Of a DNA stretch of 26,356 nucleotides, positions 7,902-14,861 are shown one piece after another (within the stretch, counting starts at the first letter, position 1; every line of letters begins with the position of its first letter). The translations under genes were made by a program, and so were the position numbers. The notes below the pieces were generated by a model that was given only the letters and a program-made list of their open reading frames with translations, had not been told where the DNA came from and searched no databases. The stretch spans positions 1 to 26,356 of the forward strand of contig JBMLOR010000216.1 of NCBI GenBank assembly GCA_049242865.1. The letters are read 5' to 3'. The stretch is from CAIVPM01 sp049242865 (GTDB lineage: Bacteria; Bacteroidota; Bacteroidia; Chitinophagales; Chitinophagaceae).

Positions 7902-10214
7902 TTATCGTGATAAATATACCCTTCCAGTATTTGGGGGAGAAACACTTATGGCTTCTGTACCATTATAATTTATAAAAATATTATCTACTTGTGCAATTTT
8001 AGAACGTGAGTTGTATAAAATATTGGTACTTCCTATAGATTTTATGAATCCTTCAAAATCGTAGGTAAATTGCAAATCCCCAATTCTATTCACACTTCTA
8101 TTGTAATTATATTCTATAGGAATTCCTCCCATAGATTCTGGAGATCCAAAATAATTTGTTTTTGGGGTGTTTGCTGCTGTTTGCTGATCGTTAATTTTTG
8201 TTTCAACTACACTTCCATTTTGGCTTATCAAAATACTAGCGTAACTATTATAAACACTTACGCTGTATTGCCCTTTTGGATTAACATAAAAAGCATACTG
8301 CATGGGTGATCCAACATTTTTATCACCAGAAGAATTTACTGGATAATCTCCTGCTGTAGGGCCAGCACTCACACCAGCATAATTTGCTGGGTTGTAATAT
8401 TGTGAAGGATCTTTAGGCGTTGAACTAGTTGCTTGTTGCTGATTATTACAATTACAAGTTTTATTGTAAGTTTCAGTTTTTTTATATGTATTGGTATAAT
8501 CTTTATAAATGATTTTTTCTTGTGGTTGCTCTTGCTGAGCAGGTTGCTTGTATTCTACTTTTTGTTGTTGCTGTTGTTGTTGTATAGGTACATAAACAAT
8601 TGTTTCTCTTGGTCTGTCAATATATTTAACTACAGGAGCCGGCTGTTTAGGAGCCGGCTTTGTGTATGAATAAGTTCTTTTTTTTGGTGGATACCATTTT
8701 CTTTTTGGCACAGCACAAGGACAAGGATTTGGCTTCCATTTTTTTCTTACTGTACTTGTATAAACCTGTTTTGGTTGTGGTTGATAGTATACAGGGGCCT
8801 GTTGTGGCTGATAATTTTGCGAATATGAACGCACATTATTTTCTGCAGGTGGTTGATAATTATTAGTTTCTACAGGAGCCAAATCAATCATAGTAGTTTG
8901 GCTTTGAGTTGCTACCGAAGTTGTTTCAATAGGAGCCAAATCAATCATTCCATTATTTTGACTAGATTTTACAACCGCATCACTTTCAATAGGTGCTAAA
9001 TCTATCATATTAAAACCACCACCAGCTTTTGGCCTAAAGTTTTGTGTTTGATTATCAATGTTGCTGAATGAATCAATTTGTTGCTTAGGGATAGCTGGTT
9101 TTACAATATAGCTTAAACCCAACTGCGATGCTAAAATTGTTCCTTTAGGAAGTTGTAAACCTTTTTCAGCTGTTACAGCTCTGTTACTTTTTGTGTTATT
9201 TTTAATAGCCTCAATATCAGCAAACGTTGGGGCACCGTTATTAGCATTATCAATGGGTGCTAAATCTGGCATTCCAATATTTTGTTTTGGTGCTTGATTT
9301 CCACCTTCAATGGGTGCTAAATCTATCATAGTGGTACTAGATTTAGGTTTCTGCAAAACTACACCACCATCAATTGGAGCTAAATCAATCATTCCATTGC
9401 TAGGTTTTGGTGTGGCTGAAACGCCTCGCTCATTTATAGGCACTAAATCTGGCATACCCATATTTTTACCATTATAAGGCACTGATGGTACTGTATACAC
9501 AAGGTTTGTGGGTGCCTGATTTACTGGTGCTAAATCTATCATTCCTGTGTTAGGAGCAATATTTTTATTTTTTGCAGCATTAAAAGCAGCTACGTCATTT
9601 GCATCAATTGGAGCTAAATCAGGAATATTAGTAGTTGTTTTACTAGTACTTGGCAAGCCTAAACTTTGCTTCACCAAAGTTCCTGGATACTGTTTCGCAG
9701 GGTCTAACGTTTCTGTAACTTTTGTTGGTTTAGGTTGTTCGTATTTTTTTAAAACTGGAGTTAATAATGATGGTACTTCATCGTTAATGCCACCAACATT
9801 ATCCACCACTTCACTTCTTTGAGTATTTTGTGGAGCAAGCCAATTAGTTGTTAAAGCTGAATTGCTTGCTTGATTACTAGCTTCTGGAATTTGTTGTACA
9901 TTATTTTTTGGTTCAACATTTTGTTGCACTAAAGCTCCTTTTGGCAATATTAAAGTACTGCCAGAACTTACAACTTTTGTGTTTTTTGAGCTAGTTGTAA
10001 CCGTATTAACGCTTCGGTAAATTGATTGTGGAATTTTAACTTGTTTGTTATTTTGCTTTGGTTCAGCTTTTTGATTATTTACTTTATTAGGCAAAATAAT
10101 TATAGCTCCATCTTTATTGGAAGGAAGTAAAGTTGTACCCTCAATAATTTTACTTTGGGCATTTAGGCCAAGCGAACAACAAAGGGTGCATGTGATTAAA
10201 ACTAACTTGCTCAT
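7902..10214 (-). CDS. Secreted low-complexity protein with nine (M)-I/P-DLAPI/V motifs; function unknown
   Basis: I do not recognise this 770-residue protein. Residues 1-20 are a signal peptide ending in LNAQ. Residues 21-195 are Asn/Gln/Ser-rich and carry LILPKGALVQQ. Residues 197-448 carry nine copies of [G/T/N]-M-[I/P]-D-L-[A/V]-P-[I/V]. At 355-372 an LPKGTILASQLGLSY segment echoes the earlier LPKG and the LVKQSLGL near 181. Residues 460-600 are Pro/Gln/Tyr/Lys-rich and strongly basic around 488-520, with two CxC motifs (Cys498/Cys500 and Cys587/Cys589) and a seven-Gln run (545-551). The last 130 residues look folded and beta-rich, ending with three 16-residue repeats from 711. The start is the only ATG giving a signal peptide. 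It begins 11 bp after trpF and is followed by a strong terminator, so it probably shares the trpCF transcript. A surface, matrix or envelope role is possible but unproven. Confidence 0.85.
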   Translation of the reverse strand: MSKLVLITCTLCCSLGLNAQSKIIEGTTLLPSNKDGAIIILPNKVNNQKAEPKQNNKQVKIPQSIYRSVNTVTTSSKNTKVVSSGSTLILPKGALVQQNVEPKNNVQQIPEASNQASNSALTTNWLAPQNTQRSEVVDNVGGINDEVPSLLTPVLKKYEQPKPTKVTETLDPAKQYPGTLVKQSLGLPSTSKTTTNIPDLAPIDANDVAAFNAAKNKNIAPNTGMIDLAPVNQAPTNLVYTVPSVPYNGKNMGMPDLVPINERGVSATPKPSNGMIDLAPIDGGVVLQKPKSSTTMIDLAPIEGGNQAPKQNIGMPDLAPIDNANNGAPTFADIEAIKNNTKSNRAVTAEKGLQLPKGTILASQLGLSYIVKPAIPKQQIDSFSNIDNQTQNFRPKAGGGFNMIDLAPIESDAVVKSSQNNGMIDLAPIETTSVATQSQTTMIDLAPVETNNYQPPAENNVRSYSQNYQPQQAPVYYQPQPKQVYTSTVRKKWKPNPCPCAVPKRKWYPPKKRTYSYTKPAPKQPAPVVKYIDRPRETIVYVPIQQQQQQQKVEYKQPAQQEQPQEKIIYKDYTNTYKKTETYNKTCNCNNQQQATSSTPKDPSQYYNPANYAGVSAGPTAGDYPVNSSGDKNVGSPMQYAFYVNPKGQYSVSVYNSYASILISQNGSVVETKINDQQTAANTPKTNYFGSPESMGGIPIEYNYNRSVNRIGDLQFTYDFEGFIKSIGSTNILYNSRSKIAQVDNIFINYNGTEAISVSPPNTGRVYLSR
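7965..8084 (-). repeat. Three 16-residue repeats at the C-terminus of the repeat protein
   Basis: Residues 711-750 show the pattern IGDLQFTYDFEGFI, IGSTNILYNSRSKI, VDNIFINYNG with a spacing of 16 residues between the first residues (711, 727, 743). Each unit has an I/V-G/D, a hydrophobic strand, an aromatic Tyr and a turn. Similar 'IGxxxIxYxxxGxI' repeats are familiar from small uncharacterised Bacteroidota exported proteins; this comparison is from memory. Confidence 0.6.
8562..8582 (-). repeat. CAA/CAG trinucleotide tract coding for seven glutamines
   Basis: The minus strand reads (CAA)3 CAG (CAA)3, coding Gln545-Gln551 of the repeat protein. Trinucleotide slippage here would change the glutamine number without a frameshift. 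Confidence 0.7.
8871..9626 (-). repeat. Nine-copy MIDLAPI motif region
   Basis: Copies begin at residues 197 (IPDLAPI), 224 (GMIDLAPV), 253 (GMPDLVPI), 274 (GMIDLAPI), 295 (TMIDLAPI), 314 (GMPDLAPI), 402 (NMIDLAPI), 422 (GMIDLAPI) and 441 (TMIDLAPV). Spacers are about 19-29 residues except the 88-residue interval between copies six and seven. The DNA encoding the copies is similar but not identical (gctaaatctatcat and gctaaatctggcat variants on the plus strand). This suggests old duplication held by selection on the peptide. Confidence 0.9.
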
Positions 10215-10225
10215 AAAAAATTACT

Positions 10226-10918
10226 TTAAAGGGAGCTTTCCATATCTATAACGAATTTTTTTATCGAATTAATATGTTTGTCCCCATAATTATTTTCAAA
10301 TTTACTGTTAATATCTAATGCAAGCAGGTTTTTAGCCATATCCAAAGCAGTAAAATGCCTTAAATTCCCTACATCAAGGGGTGAAATTCCGCCACTTAGT
10401 ATAAATGGAAGGTTGATAGTTGCATTTTCAAAAACGTTCCAATTAAATTTTTTACCTGTGCCGCCATAAGTTTCATGCTTAGTATCAAACAAAAAAGCAT
10501 GAACAAATGGTTCGTAGGGCTGCATTACTTGGTTAAGGTTTATATCATCATTTACCCCAATTGCCTTTATAGTAAAAAAATATTCTGAAATTTTACTGCA
10601 AAATTCTGGAGTTTCATCACCATGCAATTGAATGGCATTTAGTTTACACTCGCCTGCAATTTGTTTTACAGTTTCAACTTGTTCATTTACAAAAACACCA
10701 ACTTTTTTAATGCTCGATGGTATGTTAGCTATTTGATTATTGGTGAGATGTGGGGTTACAAAACGTTTACTTTTATCATAAAAAATGAAGCCACAAAAAT
10801 CAATTCCAATATCTATTAATTGGTTTACTTGAGGCAGCAAAGTCATACCACAAACCTTAATTAATGGTTTGTTTTTAGAGTTGCTTACTAATTGATTTAT
10901 GTTTAGCATTTTAAGCAT
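10226..10918 (-). CDS. trpF: Phosphoribosylanthranilate isomerase TrpF
   Basis: TrpF converts N-(5-phosphoribosyl)anthranilate to the carboxyphenylamino-deoxyribulose phosphate in tryptophan synthesis. The 230-residue (beta/alpha)8 protein has KVCGMT with catalytic Cys23, DFCGFIFYDKSKRFV, NAIQLHGDE (94-102), FLFDTKHETYGGTGK with catalytic Asp145 and the phosphate-binding LSGGISP (174-180) and LDINSKFE (201-208). The ATG at 10918 overlaps the end of trpC by 8 bp; a second ATG three codons in (10909) lies just after the trpC stop and could be the real start. Either way translation is likely coupled to trpC. The repeat protein follows after 11 bp. Confidence 0.96.
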   Translation of the reverse strand: MLKMLNINQLVSNSKNKPLIKVCGMTLLPQVNQLIDIGIDFCGFIFYDKSKRFVTPHLTNNQIANIPSSIKKVGVFVNEQVETVKQIAGECKLNAIQLHGDETPEFCSKISEYFFTIKAIGVNDDINLNQVMQPYEPFVHAFLFDTKHETYGGTGKKFNWNVFENATINLPFILSGGISPLDVGNLRHFTALDMAKNLLALDINSKFENNYGDKHINSIKKFVIDMESSL

Positions 10919-11696
10919 TTAGCTCCGTTAACAAATGATTTAATTGTTGTTGGGGTTGTGGATGTTTCATAAAAGCTTCTCCCATTAAAAAACCTTTAAA
11001 CCCTGCAGCTTGCAACTTTTGTATACTTTGTGTAGCAGATAAACCACTTTCTGAAATTGGTATTTTATTGGAAGGAATTAATGGCAGTAATCTTAAAGAT
11101 GTATTAATATCTACTTCAAATGTTTTAAGGCTTCTGTTGTTTACGCCTACCACATCAACTTGGTTACAAATATGATTTAACTCATTTTCATTGTGTATTT
11201 CAAGTAACACTTCGAGCCCAATTTCTTTTGCATAAGCTGCATATTCTTGCACTTGTTGAACAGAAAGACTTGCTGCAATTAATAATATTACATCGGCACC
11301 TAATGCTTTAGTTTCAGGAATTTGATAGTCATCAACAATAAAATCTTTTCTTAAAATAGGTATGCTTAAGTGAGGCCTAGCTAATAACAAATCACTATCA
11401 CTACCTTTAAAAAAAGATGTTTCAGTGAGTATTGAAATTGCAGCTGCACCAACATTTTGATAGCCTGTTGTAACTTCAACCACATTTGCGGCATCATTAA
11501 TTACACCTTTTGATGGAGATGCTTTTTTGAACTCGCTAATAACTGCAAACTTTTTTGCAAGTAAATTTTTTGTTATAGACAAAGCAGGTTTATAAAATGC
11601 AGCTATATCTTTAAATGCAGTAATGGGTTGCTGCCTTTTTAGTTGAGCTACTTGCTGCAGTCGGTTTTCATTTATTTGTTCTAAAATATTTTTCAT
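10911..11696 (-). CDS. trpC: Indole-3-glycerol-phosphate synthase TrpC
   Basis: TrpC closes the indole ring, giving indole-3-glycerol phosphate with loss of CO2. The 261-residue barrel protein carries the whole active-site set by motif: Glu55 and Lys57 in SEFKKASPSKG, Lys117 in LRKDFIV, Glu166 in VLLEIHNE, Asn186 in VNNRSL, and Glu216/Ser217 in ISESGLS, with the phosphate-binding FLMGEAFM near 236. It is monofunctional, as TrpF is encoded by the next, overlapping gene. The remaining trp genes (trpE, G, D, B, A) are not in the window. Upstream, 95 bp separate it from the PorE-like lipoprotein gene; I see no hairpin or Trp-rich leader peptide there, so regulation by attenuation is not supported. 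Confidence 0.97.
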   Translation of the reverse strand: MKNILEQINENRLQQVAQLKRQQPITAFKDIAAFYKPALSITKNLLAKKFAVISEFKKASPSKGVINDAANVVEVTTGYQNVGAAAISILTETSFFKGSDSDLLLARPHLSIPILRKDFIVDDYQIPETKALGADVILLIAASLSVQQVQEYAAYAKEIGLEVLLEIHNENELNHICNQVDVVGVNNRSLKTFEVDINTSLRLLPLIPSNKIPISESGLSATQSIQKLQAAGFKGFLMGEAFMKHPQPQQQLNHLLTELNA

Positions 11697-11791
11697 TTTT
11701 GATTATTCTTTACCCATAAATTAATAGTGTTTTAAAACAGTTGAAATTTTTACTATAAGCTTATGATTTAAGTTAAAAGCATACAAATAAA

Positions 11792-13711
11792 TTAATAAGC
11801 TATAACTTCAAATTCTGTTCTACGATTTTTACTTCTGCCTGTTTCAGTTGCATTAGAGTCTAATGGTTTTGTATCTCCAAAACCTTTGTATTGCAATCTT
11901 GTGATATCAATATTTTTTGACACCAAATAATCAACAACTGCTTTTGCTCTATTATTACTCAATAATAAATTATCAGCTGGTTTGCCAACATTATCTGTAT
12001 GTCCTTTAATTAAAATTTTTAAGCTAAGGTTTTGTTGCATTAGTTCAACTAATTTATCTAGCTCGGCTAAGCTATTAGATAACAATTCAAAAGAATTTGT
12101 TTTAAATACAACATGTTTAAAAATGATGTTTTTATTTACTGCAATGGGCTGTAATGCAATATTTTTTGTGTAAGTACTATCGGGTTTTTCTTGACTTAAT
12201 TCATAAACATCGCTATAAAACAAATAATCTTTTCTGTTCACTATAAAGGTATAATCTTTACCAAAGGGTAAAGCAATGTAGTATTTTCCTTGCTCATCAG
12301 CTGTAACTTTCATAACGGTTTGTGCATTATCGTTACTAAAGAGTTCTACTGCACAAGCAATACCTTTATTAGTAATGGCATCAACAACCCTACCTTTTAC
12401 AAACAATGTTTTAAGTGGCCTTAAATCTTTACGAAGCTCAAAACTATAAATATCCAAACTACCTTTAGTATCAAATCTATCACTGGCAAAATAAGCAATA
12501 TTTCCAAGGCTATTGATGCATATACTGCCTTCGTCGCTAATGGTGTTTATAGGATATCCAAGGTTTAAAGGCTTCATCCAATTGCCTAACAAATCTTTAC
12601 GAATTAAAAATAAATCAGTTCCTCCATAGCCCTCATGTCCATTACTAGTAAAAAAAAGAGTTTGATTATCAGCACAAATAAATGGATATAAATCATCTCC
12701 ATTAGAGTTTACAACTGCACCCATATTTACAGCTTTTCCAAATTTTCCGTTGGGTTGTTTGGTGCAAAAATATAAATCTCTTCCGCCAAAACCACCTTGT
12801 CTGTCACTTGTAAAATATAAGGTTCTGTTATCTGGGCTAAGACTTGGAGCAGTTTCCCAATAACCTGTATTTACGTTGGCTCCTAAATTTTCAGGTTCGC
12901 TCCAACCATTTTTTGTTTTATAAGCAATGTATAAATCAAAATTACCAAAACCTTTTTCATTACCATAATTTGCAGCAAAAACAATAAATTCTCCATCGCT
13001 CGAAACGGATAAAGCTCCTTTATAAGGATGATCATTTAAAGTACCTTCAACTTCTTGTGCTAAATAAAAGCTATTGCCAATCATATTACTTTTAAAGAAA
13101 TCTTCACGACCTCCACCTGTTCTTCTTGAAAATACCAATAAACTATCTGATATAGATAAAGATGGGTAATACTCTGCATTTTTAGTATTAATGCTATCGC
13201 CAAGATTAATTGGATTAAAAGTGTAATTTACATTCGAGTACTTTTTATTATAGTCAATTGCAAATTCATAATTCCTTTTTCGAGCATAAGCAGCTTTGAT
13301 ACTTTTTTCACTCAACCCTTCTATAGCTAAAAAATCTTGTACACTTTTTAAAGCTTCTTGAAACTTTCCCAAGCCTGCTTGACTAGTTGAAAAAGAAAGC
13401 AGAAATGTTTTTGTATTAATGCTATCTAAAGCAAAAGCTTTTAGATATGATTGTTCTGATAAATCATATTGTTGCAGTTGCTGTTGTACGCCAGCTAAAC
13501 TTAAATATGCTGCCACATAATTGGGATTAATTTTTATAGCTTCTTCAAAAAATGGGATAGCCTGCTTCAGCAAGCCATTATCTATTTGCTCCTGAGCTAA
13601 ATTAAATTGCTCCTCAGCTTTTGCAAGCATTTTGCTACTGCCTTTTTTTTGAGCACTACAGGCAGTTAAACAAAATAATGTAATAGTTAATATATAATTT
13701 CTTAAAATCAT
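11792..13711 (-). CDS. OmpA-family lipoprotein with TPR, PD40 propeller and CRD (PorE-like)
   Basis: The 639-residue product begins with a lipoprotein signal (LTAC, lipid-bearing Cys18). In order it has TPR repeats (about 28-150), a PD40/WD40-like propeller (about 165-425) with repeated YFTSDRQGGFGGRDLYF-type blades, a carboxypeptidase-regulatory-like domain (about 436-520, GRVVDAITNKGIACAVEL) and an OmpA_C peptidoglycan-binding domain (about 530-639). In the last, Asp573 in GHTDNVG and Arg588 in LSNNRAKAV fit the peptidoglycan-binding pair. This order is that of PorE (PG1058), an outer-membrane lipoprotein of the P. gingivalis type IX secretion system that ties it to peptidoglycan. Many Bacteroidota carry paralogues of this build, so the exact identity is open. 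It begins 10 bp after hisC and is probably cotranscribed with it, with no obvious functional link. Confidence 0.88.
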   Translation of the reverse strand: MILRNYILTITLFCLTACSAQKKGSSKMLAKAEEQFNLAQEQIDNGLLKQAIPFFEEAIKINPNYVAAYLSLAGVQQQLQQYDLSEQSYLKAFALDSINTKTFLLSFSTSQAGLGKFQEALKSVQDFLAIEGLSEKSIKAAYARKRNYEFAIDYNKKYSNVNYTFNPINLGDSINTKNAEYYPSLSISDSLLVFSRRTGGGREDFFKSNMIGNSFYLAQEVEGTLNDHPYKGALSVSSDGEFIVFAANYGNEKGFGNFDLYIAYKTKNGWSEPENLGANVNTGYWETAPSLSPDNRTLYFTSDRQGGFGGRDLYFCTKQPNGKFGKAVNMGAVVNSNGDDLYPFICADNQTLFFTSNGHEGYGGTDLFLIRKDLLGNWMKPLNLGYPINTISDEGSICINSLGNIAYFASDRFDTKGSLDIYSFELRKDLRPLKTLFVKGRVVDAITNKGIACAVELFSNDNAQTVMKVTADEQGKYYIALPFGKDYTFIVNRKDYLFYSDVYELSQEKPDSTYTKNIALQPIAVNKNIIFKHVVFKTNSFELLSNSLAELDKLVELMQQNLSLKILIKGHTDNVGKPADNLLLSNNRAKAVVDYLVSKNIDITRLQYKGFGDTKPLDSNATETGRSKNRRTEFEVIAY

Positions 13712-13721
13712 TTAAACATAA

Positions 13722-14789
13722 TTAGTTACTAGTTAAAACCAATTTTTCATATTCAATTAGTGCATCAACTAAAATAGTATTTTCAATTTCTGTACCAATC
13801 GTTATTCTAATACAATCTTCACAAAGTTGTACTTTATTACGGTTTCTTAACACAATTCCTTGCTGTATTAAATAATCGAATATTTGTTGTGACTGTTTAA
13901 ATTTAACTAATAAAAAATTGGCATCGCTTGGATATACCTTTTCCACCAACATGCTAGTTTCTAAAACTTTTTGCAAGGCATTTCTCATGGCAACAAGTTC
14001 ATTAATCATTCCATTTACTTGCCCTACTTCGTCTAATGCTTGAGCCACCAATGTTTGTGTTGCTTGGTTTATATTGTAAGGAGGTTTTACTTTATTCATT
14101 ACTTCAACAATGGCTTCACTTGCAAAACACATACCTAGTCTTAAGCCAGCCAAACCCCAAGCTTTACTAAGCGTTTGCATGACAACCAAATTTGGATAAT
14201 CAGTTAAATCTTTAATAAAAGACTGTTGCTTGCTAAAATTTATATATGCTTCATCAACTACTACAATTCCATTAAAATTATTGAGTACCATTAAAATATC
14301 TTCCCTTTTTAAGTTATTGCCAGTAGGATTATTTGGGCTGCATAGCCAAATAATTTTTGTATGAGCATCTACTAAATTTTCTAGATGAATTAAATCAAGC
14401 TGAAAATCAGGTGTTAAAATAGCTTTTTTAATAGCTACGTCATTGATATTTGCACTCACTTCGTACATGCCATAAGTAGGGGGACAAATAATTACATTAT
14501 CCATATTTGGCACACAAAAGCAACGATACAAAACATCAATACATTCATCACTACCATTACCTATAAAAATTTTATTAGTCTCAATTTTTTTTATAAAAGC
14601 TATTTTTTGCTTTACAATAGATTGATGAGGATCTGGATATCTATTATACCATTTTGTGAGTGGCGAACCCAAGCTGTTTTCGTTAGCATCCAAAAAAACT
14701 TTAGCATCCCCTGTAAACTCATCTCTTGCAGATGAATATGGAACTAACTTTTTTATATTTTCTCTTAAAATATCATTTAAATTAAACAT
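13722..14789 (-). CDS. hisC: Histidinol-phosphate aminotransferase HisC
   Basis: HisC transaminates imidazole-acetol phosphate to histidinol phosphate, using glutamate and PLP. The 355-residue class-II-like fold-type I enzyme has DANENSLGSP (34-43), GNGSDECID (77-85), CSPNNPTGN (150-158), VVVDEAYINF (176-185), the PLP lysine Lys209 in TLSKAWGLAGLRLG and a C-terminal IRITIG arginine. Size and motifs are those of HisC rather than an aromatic aminotransferase, although members of the family can overlap in substrate. No other his gene is present in the window. Only 13 bp separate the ATG from the strong terminator hairpin of the upstream receptor gene, so its promoter must lie before that hairpin or the leader must include it. 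The PorE-like gene follows after 10 bp. Confidence 0.93.
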   Translation of the reverse strand: MFNLNDILRENIKKLVPYSSARDEFTGDAKVFLDANENSLGSPLTKWYNRYPDPHQSIVKQKIAFIKKIETNKIFIGNGSDECIDVLYRCFCVPNMDNVIICPPTYGMYEVSANINDVAIKKAILTPDFQLDLIHLENLVDAHTKIIWLCSPNNPTGNNLKREDILMVLNNFNGIVVVDEAYINFSKQQSFIKDLTDYPNLVVMQTLSKAWGLAGLRLGMCFASEAIVEVMNKVKPPYNINQATQTLVAQALDEVGQVNGMINELVAMRNALQKVLETSMLVEKVYPSDANFLLVKFKQSQQIFDYLIQQGIVLRNRNKVQLCEDCIRITIGTEIENTILVDALIEYEKLVLTSN

Positions 14790-14802
14790 GTTGCAAAAAT
14801 AA

Positions 14803-14828
14803 CAAAGCCCTGCACATGCAGGGCTTTG
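14803..14828 (-). terminator. Terminator hairpin of the TonB-dependent receptor, in the hisC leader
   Basis: CAAAGCCCTGCA (14803-14814) is perfectly complementary to TGCAGGGCTTTG (14817-14828), a 12-bp GC-containing stem with a 2-nt spacer (in practice a small CATG loop). On the minus strand it is followed by TTATTTTT. It lies 33 bp after the receptor stop and 13 bp before the hisC ATG. Confidence 0.85.
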
Positions 14829-14861
14829 AATATGGTAATTAATTACTAAAATTAATTGATA

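Noticed and set aside
8070..9822. Several plus-strand frames inside the repeat-protein gene
   Set aside because: They are antisense to a low-complexity coding region; Leu/Phe runs are the complement of Gln/Lys codons. The minus-strand frame has a signal peptide and repeated motifs.
11697..11791. Tryptophan attenuator ahead of trpC
   Set aside because: No Trp-codon leader peptide and no paired terminator/antiterminator hairpins are visible.
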